The notes beneath the pieces were generated by a model. It ran no database searches. It saw only the letters and a list, made by a program, of their open reading frames with translations, and had not been told where the DNA came from. A DNA stretch of 9,116 nucleotides from an uncultured Gemmatimonadaceae bacterium (GTDB lineage Bacteria; Gemmatimonadota; Gemmatimonadetes; Gemmatimonadales; Gemmatimonadaceae). Location of the stretch: the NCBI GenBank assembly GCA_955652635.1, contig CATPBN010000138.1, positions 1-9,116 of the forward strand, written 5' to 3'. A program made the translations under genes and the position numbers. Shown here in pieces: positions 1 to 6,920 of this stretch; position 1 is the first letter of the stretch, and each line of letters begins with the position of its first letter.

Positions 1-16
1 AGGGAGCTTGACGAGC

Positions 17-223
17 TCAGGTATTAAAGGTTTGAAAGAGCCCGAAGACGTTGCCGGCAGGATCGTGAAACCGTCCGATCTCGGGCGTTTGTTCGCGTGC
101 TGCCGTCCTGGCGTTTGGTGATGCGCCAGCCGAACACTTTGACGTAGAAGTCGCAGAGCGCTGGATGTCGATCGCGGGAATCTCAAGGTAGCCCACCTGA
201 CCATTCACCACTTTCGGAGGCAT
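17..223 (-). pseudogene. Glyoxalase/VOC-family protein remnant (frameshift plus internal deletion)
   Basis: Intact VOC relatives are small metal-dependent or ligand-binding proteins of about 120-130 residues. This open frame codes for only 68. Its start, VNGQVGYLEIPAIDIQRSA, is the normal first strand and helix, and its end, EIGRFHDPAGNVFGLFQ, is the normal last strand. Just after RSA the expected continuation DFYVKVFGWRITKRQDG exists but in another frame, restored if one base is added near position 152. After RQDGS the sequence jumps directly to the C-terminal strand: about 45-55 residues of the usual middle are absent, the join being near 85-105. The two changes cancel, so the frame stays open. 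The metal-site Glu in the last strand region cannot be confirmed. A functional protein is unlikely. The alternative is an assembly error in a read-poor region. Confidence 0.7.
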
Positions 224-230
224 CAGGATT

Positions 231-236
231 CCCCCC
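231..236 (-). promoter_or_regulatory. Ribosome-binding site of the VOC remnant
   Basis: GGGGGG on the minus strand lies 7 nt before ATG 223. It sets the start at the conserved MPPKVVNGQ end rather than at the in-frame ATG 316, which lies inside the preceding gene. Confidence 0.45.
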
Positions 237-284
237 GGTTCCACGCCACGGGATGTACCACCAGCGGAGTCGCGCTCACGATCG

Positions 285-692
285 TCAACCGAGCCACGCC
301 GCTCCGACAAGCCCAAGCGCTATCAGCGTGGAGAACACGCCGGGCACCATGAAGAAATATCTCCAGGAAAGAACCGCGATTAGCACGAAGCAAAGGGCAA
401 ACGACCATCGCACTAAGGGAATCGCCGCCCGCCTCTCCGGAGACATCGATGCGAGCTGCCACGCAAGGATCGCAGCGAAAACGAGAAACACCGAGACAAA
501 AAGCCCAAACCCACTAAAGAAATCCCAGTACGAGCGATTCAAACCCTGCACATCGAAGGAGACGCTGCGCATACTGCTCACTACGCCATCTGCGTTCCAG
601 CGCGGATCCACTCGGCGGAATCCGATCGTGTGACCGAGTGCGAACAGCACGAGGAGGCCCGAGGAGACTCTGTACAGGAGGGAAACGCTCAT
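285..692 (-). CDS. Small four-helix integral membrane protein (LIC_13387-like)
   Basis: This 135-residue protein is predicted to cross the membrane four times, roughly at residues 5-25, 58-81, 93-114 and 116-134. After the first helix comes a conserved polar loop (RRVDPRWN), then MRSVSFDVQGLNRSYWDFFSGFG, a block I recognise from a widespread family of small uncharacterised bacterial membrane proteins; the LIC_13387 name is my recollection, not a search result. The pattern GHTxGFRR near 20-27 and the aromatic RSYWDFF at 53-59 are its best landmarks. No catalytic or metal-binding cluster stands out and no function should be assumed. It starts at ATG 692 with only a weak purine-rich site, ends in TGA, and lies 61 nt before the VOC remnant. 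The reading frame is intact and codon use matches its neighbours. Confidence 0.8.
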   Translation of the reverse strand: MSVSLLYRVSSGLLVLFALGHTIGFRRVDPRWNADGVVSSMRSVSFDVQGLNRSYWDFFSGFGLFVSVFLVFAAILAWQLASMSPERRAAIPLVRWSFALCFVLIAVLSWRYFFMVPGVFSTLIALGLVGAAWLG

Positions 693-736
693 TACTAGGC
701 TCTGGAGTGGATTCAGCAGGGATAATGGCTGGGACT

Positions 737-745
737 AACATATCA
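737..745 (-). promoter_or_regulatory. Possible extended -10 element before the small membrane protein gene
   Basis: TGATATGTT on the minus strand matches an extended -10 (TGn plus four of six TATAAT bases), 45 nt before ATG 692 in the 105-nt gap after the glycosylase gene. No good -35 hexamer sits 17 nt upstream, so this is a weak call. Confidence 0.2.
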
Positions 746-797
746 CGAGATCCTTCGCGGCACACACGGGTTCCATGATCGTGAATCAAACGTCAGC

Positions 798-1892
798 CTA
801 TCGAAACTCCGTCCACCGAATCTCCGCTGGCAACGCGAGAAACCGACCGAACTTCCGAGCCGCCATTCCAACCGCTCGTCGCTCCACTTCGCTCAGTCGA
901 ATCAGCGGCTTCGGCTCGACAACCACCGTTCGTCCGACGAGAGTCCGCCTCCATACCCCGACAATCTGTCCGTTGACGCTGAGAGCGTGCCCGAAGAGCC
1001 CGTCGGTTCTCGGTCTTACTCCAGAGGATGTGAGCCTTACGCCGAACGCGCTGCGATCTTTCAGTCCGATGAAATACTCGTCGTAGTTCGGCAGAAGGTG
1101 CGCCAGGGAGGAGGAGATTCGTATCGTGCGTTCTGCGGCCGGAAACCAGTACGATCGGCCCTCGATCGATTGGTGCTCCAGGTCCGTCGCGGCCGCCTCG
1201 ACGCCCCTCTTTGCGTCCGCTTTGGTAAGCCCGGACCACCACGCGAAATCATCGACAGTCGCGGGTCCGCGAGTCCTGAAGTATCTCCGTGCGAGCTCGA
1301 ATAACGCGGCTTCGCGCTCCAGAGCCGTCGGCCGCGCCACGCGCTCTTCGAACAGCGCATACGTGAACTGCTTTCCTCGACGCGCTCCGCTGCAGATCAC
1401 TCCATCGAGCTCCGCGCGCATCACGATGCACGCGAGCCGAATGGGGTTCGCGATCTGAATCCTTGCTTTAGTGAGCGCCTGTCCAAGCTCGGCGCGCGTC
1501 AGGTGCTGCCCATCCCTCAGCGCTTTTGTCAGCGCGGTTCTGCTGCGACGGGCCACGGCGTCATCAACCTCGAGCCAGCGATACCAGTACGCGTTTGCTG
1601 CGTGGACTCGCGGTGCTGTGAGCGCCAACATCCACCCGATGTCGGCTCCCACGACGAAATGCCAAGTCGGGCGCAGCACATGAGTACGAACGATCGTTCC
1701 ATCGTCGATCTCTTTTTCGATTCGGGCGTCAGTGAGGCCGTCGGTGCGCTGAGCGATCCCCCATTTCGACGCGCCGTAATCCTGGGCCTGCACCGCACCC
1801 AGCCTCGCCACGACTTCGCTCGCCGTTTTCAGCGTAGGCTTCACGAGCCCCTGGTTGATCAGACGCTGTCTGGCGATATCTGGTCTTGGCAT
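798..1892 (-). CDS. HTH_42-family (AlkZ-like) DNA glycosylase
   Basis: This 364-residue protein belongs to the winged-helix superfamily HTH_42 (PF06224), whose studied members AlkZ and YcaQ/AlkX are DNA glycosylases that remove bulky alkylated bases or unhook interstrand crosslinks. The N-terminal half contains LGAVQAQDYGASKWGI: Gln35-Ala-Gln37 matches the catalytic Q-x-Q of the AlkZ branch, rather than the Q-x-D of YcaQ. RTHVLRPTWHFV (69-80) is the following conserved block. A central stretch around GPATVDDFAWWSGL (near 220) is the family's later winged-helix segment, and LLPNYDEYFIGLKDRS (267-282) is the conserved C-terminal block. The length is normal for the family and there is no break. 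ATG 1892 has no visible Shine-Dalgarno but starts at the usual family N-terminus (RxRLINQGL). It follows the hydrolase by 29 nt. Catalytic activity is inferred from the motif; a non-enzymatic winged-helix role is not excluded. Confidence 0.88.
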   Translation of the reverse strand: MPRPDIARQRLINQGLVKPTLKTASEVVARLGAVQAQDYGASKWGIAQRTDGLTDARIEKEIDDGTIVRTHVLRPTWHFVVGADIGWMLALTAPRVHAANAYWYRWLEVDDAVARRSRTALTKALRDGQHLTRAELGQALTKARIQIANPIRLACIVMRAELDGVICSGARRGKQFTYALFEERVARPTALEREAALFELARRYFRTRGPATVDDFAWWSGLTKADAKRGVEAAATDLEHQSIEGRSYWFPAAERTIRISSSLAHLLPNYDEYFIGLKDRSAFGVRLTSSGVRPRTDGLFGHALSVNGQIVGVWRRTLVGRTVVVEPKPLIRLSEVERRAVGMAARKFGRFLALPAEIRWTEFR

Positions 1893-1921
1893 CCAAGCAT
1901 CATGATATCTGCGGCGCCCAG

Positions 1922-3036
1922 CTATTTCGCTCGGCCATCAAAGCCGGCTACGCGGCGCAACCAGGTAGAGACATCCGCAGCGACCGTCGGATCGTATTTT
2001 CCATTCTGCCCGCGAAACGCATCCGACGCGGTTGCAAAGGTATGAATCCCGTGACTCAGTCCCGCGTACACTCGCGAGGTCGCACGACCTGGATGAAACC
2101 GATTGACCCGTGCTGCCGCGAAGCCCGGCTCCTGATCGCCCATCACCCAATCGTGATCGCCACCAATGAAGAGCGCCGGCACATCTAGAGTGGAAAGCGC
2201 CCGATCGACGTCGAGCGCCTGTAGCTGATGAAAGTATACGGCCCCCTGCCGTACTGCCCGGTTGTGGTGCCGTACCAGAGCCGTCTGAGCTCCGGATGTG
2301 CCACGATGACTTGTCCAGGAGTCAGATTCTGAATCAGAAAGCCGGTGTAAAGGAGCTCGAATCCTCGCATCGCGTCGCCGAGCCGATCGCCAGTTGTGTC
2401 CGCAAGAGTCAGTCGCCGCCGCTCATGATCGATCATGTGCTCGTACCACGTTCGAGCGAAACTGTTCACCGACACCACTCCTGCAAGCCGATGACCGGAT
2501 TCGGCCGCGAGCACCACCGCCAAGGCGCCGCCTATGCTTCCTCCAATGAGAAACACCCTTGTCGTATCGACATCGGACCGCGCGCGCAGCGCCATGAGGC
2601 CGGCGCGAAAAGCGGCGAAATCGTCGTCGAGTGAACTGACCCCCGAGCAATCCGGACCTTCGCTCCCTGCTACACCGGGTTTCTCGACTCGCGATACCAC
2701 CATCCGTGACTGTGCCGAGATTTCTCGAACGAATCTGATGTAGCCGTCGTCCGTCGATGCTTGCACTTCGACCGGGTCGCAGGATAGCCATGGGACAAAA
2801 AGCACGGCAGGCAATCGATGTGTCGCCGCGTTAGCCGGCACGGTGGTAAGAATCCGCGCGCGAAAAGCGCGGTCCGTCGGCACAAGGGTTTGTTCCACAG
2901 TCAATCCGGCGCGCGCTGACCAATCCGCTGGCGATTCCGCCGCTTGACACTTCGCTCCGCGCGGTAGTGTCGCCGCGCAAGCATTGGCGATCACTCCCAT
3001 CTCCAACAATCGGCGGATGCTGAAGATTCTATTCAC
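1922..3036 (-). pseudogene. Exported-type alpha/beta hydrolase (serine esterase/peptidase-like), frameshifted
   Basis: This is a serine hydrolase of about 370 residues with the alpha/beta fold, split over two frames. The first frame (3036 to ~2242) has a basic, weakly hydrophobic N-terminus that could be a signal peptide, PAVLFVPWLSCDPVE (76-90), EKPGVAGSEGPDC (118-130), and the nucleophile elbow GGSIGG (165-170, Ser167). After GQYGRGP it runs into TAG at 2187-2185. The second frame continues exactly there as VYFHQLQALDVDRAL, then GGDHDW (catalytic Asp) and GLSHGIHTF (catalytic His), ending in TAG at 1924-1922. The break coincides with a run of five G on the minus strand (2246-2242); one more G would restore a single reading frame with the whole triad. 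Relatives act on esters, thioesters or peptides; the substrate here is unknown. GTG 3036 has no clear Shine-Dalgarno; GTG 2994 is an alternative. The next gene begins 29 nt later. Confidence 0.85.
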
Positions 3037-3041
3037 GTGGT

Positions 3042-3055
3042 CGCCCGTTCGGGCG
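3042..3055 (-). other. Small hairpin just upstream of the hydrolase start
   Basis: On the minus strand CGCCC-GAAC-GGGCG forms a 5-bp GC stem with a 4-nt loop, ending 5 nt before the GTG at 3036. It occupies the position where a Shine-Dalgarno would be expected, and none is seen. It might dampen translation, or mean that the real start is further in, for instance GTG 2994, which has GGAG 6 nt upstream. No T-tract, so not an intrinsic terminator. Confidence 0.3.
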
Positions 3056-3088
3056 CTACAGCGAAAAGTGGAAGACGCTGCAGGCTGA

Positions 3089-3832
3089 TCAACCCGCTCT
3101 CAACGCTCCAAACATCGCCGGCAAGGCTCCCGCAACCCAGGTGATCGCCGCGGCGATATATGCCTGCTGCTTCGGAATCTTGCCGATCACGTGCAGCCCG
3201 ATCGCCAGCAGGACCGTGATCCAGATGATGAACGGGTCGACGCGGCTCGCGAGCACTAGTATGACCGGCGATGCGTGATCCGGATCCATGAAGCGCGCCG
3301 GACTTATGCCAATACTGTACATGGAGGTGAGCTTCTCCGGCGCCATGAAGAGCCCCTGAGCGGCACTCACGAGGATCTGGATGATTCGCGGCATTTCGGC
3401 GTACGTCGCGATCATGATCGCCGCGGCAGCTGACTCTTTCGCATCGAAGAGCTTGCCGACCGCCCATAGTACCAGGCCGGTTCCGAGCACGCTGATCGTG
3501 ATTCCGATTGCGAAAAAGATCGGGCCAAGCGTCTCGAAGAAGCCGCGGCCCGATGCCATCTGCTCCGCAGTCAGGGTTGGGTTCTTTCGCAATGCCGCCG
3601 CGCTCTGCCGCGCAAACTCCGCATCCATTACGGGCTGCATCGCGTTCTTCGTCAGGAAGGCGAGCACGATGCACACCACTGCCAGAAAGAGCAACGGCAT
3701 CCCGAATTTCCCCTCGGTCCTTCGCGCAAAGACTGAGGACGGCGCGTAAAAGATGTCTACGAAATCCTCCCACAAGCTCGCTTTTCCAGAAGCGGGCTCT
3801 ACGTCTCTCGCTGCGCCAGCATCACTCCCCAT
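3089..3832 (-). CDS. Yip1-family multi-pass membrane protein
   Basis: This is a 247-residue membrane protein resembling the Yip1 domain family found in many bacteria, whose role there is not established. The ATG at 3832 is chosen because GAGGG precedes it by 7 nt; an in-frame TTG at 3868 gives 259 residues. A polar N-terminus leads to LWEDFVDIFYAPSSVF, the entry motif typical of this family (cytoplasmic helix with FxxPxxxF-like spacing). About five membrane segments follow, roughly at residues 44-61, 100-126, 134-155, 199-217 and 224-243. Between segments 1 and 2 a charged stretch (MDAEFARQSAAALRKNP) likely faces one side of the membrane. It stands alone after the hairpin-containing gap, and 52 nt separate it from the hydrolase gene. 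No catalytic residues are evident. Identification rests on overall architecture and is fairly confident at family level only. Confidence 0.75.
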   Translation of the reverse strand: MGSDAGAARDVEPASGKASLWEDFVDIFYAPSSVFARRTEGKFGMPLLFLAVVCIVLAFLTKNAMQPVMDAEFARQSAAALRKNPTLTAEQMASGRGFFETLGPIFFAIGITISVLGTGLVLWAVGKLFDAKESAAAAIMIATYAEMPRIIQILVSAAQGLFMAPEKLTSMYSIGISPARFMDPDHASPVILVLASRVDPFIIWITVLLAIGLHVIGKIPKQQAYIAAAITWVAGALPAMFGALRAG

Positions 3833-3839
3833 TGACTCA

Positions 3840-3844
3840 CCCTC
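3840..3844 (-). promoter_or_regulatory. Ribosome-binding site deciding the Yip1-like start
   Basis: GAGGG on the minus strand lies 7 nt before ATG 3832. It favours this ATG over the in-frame TTG at 3868, which has no comparable site and would add 12 polar residues. Confidence 0.6.
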
Positions 3845-3911
3845 GCGGAAGGAGACATACTCGGACAAAGATTAGTATCGATTTGACGTTCCCACCACCA
3901 GGATCTGTATG

Positions 3912-3942
3912 CCAGCGGATTCGAGCCCCGCGCGCCCGCTGG
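3912..3942 (-). other. Second inverted repeat in the NDH-2 / Yip1 gap
   Basis: CCAGCGG and CCGCTGG form a perfect 7-bp stem around a 17-nt GC-rich loop. It lies between the first hairpin and the Yip1-like gene. No T-tract follows on either strand. With its neighbour it fills most of the only sizeable gap in the window (3833-3997), a plausible operon boundary. No convincing sigma-70 promoter was identified here. Confidence 0.3.
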
Positions 3943-3957
3943 ACCTTGCGCGATCCG

Positions 3958-3976
3958 CGGCCCTCGGTCAGGGCCG
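3958..3976 (-). other. GC-rich stem-loop just after the NDH-2 gene
   Basis: The stem CGGCCCT / AGGGCCG (7 bp, perfect) encloses a 5-nt loop, beginning 21 nt after the NDH-2 stop. No run of T follows on the minus strand, so it is not a standard intrinsic terminator. It could be an RNA-stabilising 3' hairpin or a weak U-less terminator. Only the inverted repeat is observed. Confidence 0.4.
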
Positions 3977-3997
3977 GTAACGTACCGACGTCGTGAA

Positions 3998-5275
3998 CTA
4001 CGATGCCGGTGGCTTGTATCTCTCTACGTCAGTGATCAACCGCACTCCGGCCTGGCACGTGAAGTACGCGTACGCCCATTCGACGAACACCACGATCCTG
4101 TTGCGGAACCCGACGAGATACATGATGTGAACGAACAGCCATAGAAACCACGCCGGTCTGCCCGCGAATCGCACCCGGCCGAAATCGGCGATCGCGCGCG
4201 ATCTTCCAATGGTCGCCAGATCACCCTTGTTGAAATAGTGAAATTTCCTTCTCGGCTGTCGCCGCGTATCGTTGATGATCGACTTGGCGGCAAATGCTCC
4301 TTCCTGATTCGCAGCTGGAGCTACCCACGGCACCAATCGTCCGTCCTGCTCGAACGTCGCGAGGTCGCCGATCGCGAAAACTTCCGGGTGACCTGGTACC
4401 GACAGGTCGTCGCTGACCTTCACTCTGCCGGCACTATCTAGCGGAGCACCAAGAAATTTGCCCAGCGGAGATGCCTTGTTGCCGGCTGCCCAGAAGGCCG
4501 TCCGCGCACGAATCTTCTCGCCTCCCACCCAAACGCCATCGCGCTCAACCTTTGTGACGAAAGAGTTGACGCGAACCTCCACACCGAGATCGCCGAGGTC
4601 GAGGGCAGCGCGCTGCGCCAGGCCTTCGGGGAACGAAGGCAGAATTCTCGGACCCGCTTCCACCAGAATTACCTTCGTGCGACGCGTATCCACTCGGCGG
4701 AACTCCGCCACGAGCGCCTTCTTCGCGATGAATGGAATTGCCCCGGAAAGCTCGACACCGGTCGGTCCCCCGCCGACGATGACGAAGGTGAGACACTCCT
4801 CCTGCTCCTTCGGATCCTCGGATTTTTCCGCGATCTCGTACGCCAAGAGAAAACGCCGGCGAATCTCGGATGCATCCTCGATCGCCTTCAGTCCGGGCGC
4901 ATATGGCTCCCATTCGTCGTGGCCGAAATAGCTATGACGCGATCCCGAGGCGAGAATGAGATAATCGTACGCAAGCTCGCGAAGGTCATCGTCGACCCGG
5001 ACTACGCGCCGCTCCGTATCGATTTCCCGGGCCTCCGCCATTTGAACTTCGATATTCTTTTGACTCCTCAGAACCCAGCGGATTGGCGCTGTGATGTCGC
5101 TCGGAGCCAGTGCGGCGGTCGCGACCTGATAGAGAAGCGGCTGAAAGATGAAATGGTTGGTTCTGTCGATGAGGGTGATATCGACTTGAGCGCGCCTGAG
5201 CGCGTGGGCAGCAGCAATGCCTCCGAACCCGCCTCCGATGATTACAACGCGCGGACGCGTTGGCACCTCAGGCAA
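3998..5275 (-). CDS. ndh: Type II NADH:quinone oxidoreductase (NDH-2)
   Basis: This 425-residue, FAD-containing, non-proton-pumping NADH dehydrogenase passes electrons from NADH to membrane quinone. The first Rossmann motif is GGGFGG at 14-19 (FAD), the second is VGGGPTGVELSG at 167-178 (NADH), and the FAD-contacting motif VFAIGDLATF lies at 299-308. The quinone-site-like APAANQEGAFAA is at 319-330. The C-terminus (371-412: GRPAWFLWLFVHIMYLVG, then FVEWAYAYFTC) is the hydrophobic/amphipathic anchor characteristic of bacterial NDH-2, and full length matches the family. The start is unsettled: TTG 5275 overlaps the permease stop by 8 nt, while GTG 5266 lies 1 nt after it and sits 11 nt downstream of AAGAGAG, a better ribosome-binding distance. 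Either way it is coupled to the transporter genes, an unusual setting for ndh. It ends in TAG. A sulfide:quinone reductase or other member of the same flavoprotein superfamily is less likely, as the conserved Cys pattern is absent. Confidence 0.93.
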   Translation of the reverse strand: MPEVPTRPRVVIIGGGFGGIAAAHALRRAQVDITLIDRTNHFIFQPLLYQVATAALAPSDITAPIRWVLRSQKNIEVQMAEAREIDTERRVVRVDDDLRELAYDYLILASGSRHSYFGHDEWEPYAPGLKAIEDASEIRRRFLLAYEIAEKSEDPKEQEECLTFVIVGGGPTGVELSGAIPFIAKKALVAEFRRVDTRRTKVILVEAGPRILPSFPEGLAQRAALDLGDLGVEVRVNSFVTKVERDGVWVGGEKIRARTAFWAAGNKASPLGKFLGAPLDSAGRVKVSDDLSVPGHPEVFAIGDLATFEQDGRLVPWVAPAANQEGAFAAKSIINDTRRQPRRKFHYFNKGDLATIGRSRAIADFGRVRFAGRPAWFLWLFVHIMYLVGFRNRIVVFVEWAYAYFTCQAGVRLITDVERYKPPAS

Positions 5276-6920
5276 GTCTCTCTTCGAAAGATCTGGCAGC
5301 GAGCGTCATGAGAAGCACCAGAAGTATCAGGAGCACGCTGTACGCGGCCGCGGTCCCGAAAGCCAGTGCGCGAAGCTGAGCGAGAATCTCCATCGAGATC
5401 GGCCGGTTCGCATGCGTATAGAGTACAACACTCGCCACGAATTCACCGACGGCCGTGACCGCCGCGAGCAATCCGCCCGCAACGAGGCCCGGTCGCGCGG
5501 CGGGCAGGATGATTCGTCGCATCGTCAGAAGCCAGCTGGCGCCGAGCCCGCGAGCAGCGTCTTCCAGCGAAGCATCCATCTGTCGCAAGGAACCCTCTAC
5601 CGCCGACGCGACCAGAGGTATGTCGCGTATGAAATAAGCCAAGGGCAGAATCCAGAACGTGCCCACGAGGAGAATGCGACCGGAAAACAAGTCATTTCTG
5701 TTGAACGTTGCCGCCAGGCCCAGCGCAATCGCCGTCGCCGGGATCGCCCACGGAAGAGCGACGAGCAGCTCGAGCAATCCCCGCCCCGCGAACTTTCGGA
5801 ACACGATCAGATAGGCGGCGAGAAAGCATATAACGAGATTGCCCGCGGTTGCGACGAGCGCCATCGACACGCTGTTCGTTATTGGACGCCACAGTTCGCT
5901 CTCGGAGAACAGCCGCCGGTAATTCTCGAACGTGTACTCAGGGGGCAGCACCTGCGTCGTCCAGACTCCATCACGTGCGAAGGAGACGAGCACGACCATC
6001 AGATGCGGAAGGACCAGCGCGATAACGATTATCGCCGCGGCGACGCTGGTGACAACCTGTATTCGCCGCGATCGAATCGTGCGACGCTTGCGTCCTCCTT
6101 TGCTGGCCAGAGTGTACTTCCGCTTCCGATCCAGCCAGCGAAACAGCACGAGCCCTGCCACAGCGCTCAATGCCAGCACCGTCGTCTCCACGTAGGCGAG
6201 GCCAAGAGCGCCATTCGTCTTCGACGCGAGGATCTGCGTCGATAGAACGCGGAGTCCGCCACCGAACACGTAAGGCGCCGAGAAGGAGCCGAGCGCATTC
6301 ATGAAGACGAGAAGAGCGGAGCCCGCAACTGCCGGCATGAGAAGGGGGAGCGTCACGCGTCTCAGTCTCTGCCACGTATTCGCGCCGAGTCCCGATGCTG
6401 CCTCATCGAGAGTCGCATCGAATCGCTCGAGACCTGCCGAGACGAACAGGAAAAAGTAGACCTACATCGTGTACGAAATAACGAACACGATCGCGCCAAC
6501 TCCCTTGAGCCTCCACGGCGCTTCTTGCATTCCAAGCCCTCGCTGCACGATACGCGTGACCAGCCCGCTTTCTCCATAGAGAAAGAGGAATGCGATCACC
6601 CCAACTAGCGGTGGCAGTGCGGCGGGAAGCGTCGCAACCGCGCGCAACAGCCGGCGGCCCGGGAAATCGAATCGGCCGAGCAGAAAAGCGAGTGGAACGC
6701 CGATCGCGAGCGAGGCGAACACAGATGCGACCGAAATGACGATGCTCGTCCACAGCGCTTCCCGATCGGCCGGGCTCGCCGCGAATTCGCGCCAATGGCC
6801 GAGCCCGTTCTCGAAGCTGCCGGCAATCACGGCTGCGTTCGGATAGACTACCGTCCACAACAGAAGCAGAATTACCGGGAACGCGATCATCCAGCTCTGT
6901 CGCCTGAACGACGATTTCAT
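5268..6920 (-). pseudogene. Fused two-domain ABC transporter permease, interrupted by an in-frame TAG
   Basis: The gene encodes a fused inner-membrane permease (about 550 residues, two MetI-like domains, roughly 12 membrane segments), as in FbpB/AfuB-type importers. ATG 6920 overlaps the ATPase stop (ATGA). The first 152 codons are open and hydrophobic, then TAG occurs at 6464-6462. Without any frame change, reading resumes as VYFFLFVSAGLERFD, then the first coupling loop EAASGLG (173-179) with LP ten residues on. A charged linker (RKRKY, near 265) leads to the second domain, whose coupling loop is EDAARGLG (453-460). Relatives usually have Tyr where the TAG stands, so a TAC-to-TAG change is the simplest explanation. 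The upstream fragment alone lacks both EAA loops and cannot work as a permease. A fresh start at GTG 6356 would miss half of domain 1. It is either a sequencing/assembly error or a true nonsense mutation. Family assignment is certain; whether it works is uncertain. Confidence 0.9.

Noticed and set aside
4..18. Short stem (GAGCT/AGCTC) at the VOC stop as a terminator
   Set aside because: The stem is only 5 bp, overlaps the stop codon, and any T-tract would lie outside the window.
3033..3773. Minus-strand open frame of 246 codons overlapping the Yip1-like gene
   Set aside because: It is the same DNA in another frame, giving a charged, Arg/Gly-rich product, whereas the Yip1 frame gives coherent membrane helices.
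3883..3911. Plus-strand TTGACG followed after 17 nt by TGTATG as a promoter
   Set aside because: The -10 matches only three of six bases, and transcription would run antisense into NDH-2 with no plus-strand gene to serve.
3911..3942. T-loop-like sequence (GATTCGAG) suggesting a tRNA or attachment-site fragment
   Set aside because: The near-invariant G53-C61 pair is missing and there is no matching acceptor or D-arm upstream within 80 nt, nor a CCA end.
5217..6245. Long plus-strand open frame (342 codons) opposite the permease
   Set aside because: Its translation is rich in Arg, Gln and His with no domain, and it lies antisense to a clear membrane permease; it is a by-product of GC-rich codon structure.
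6462..6464. TAG read as an amber-reassigned or selenocysteine/pyrrolysine-type codon
   Set aside because: TAG ends other undamaged frames in this window, no special insertion structure is apparent, and relatives have ordinary Tyr at this position.
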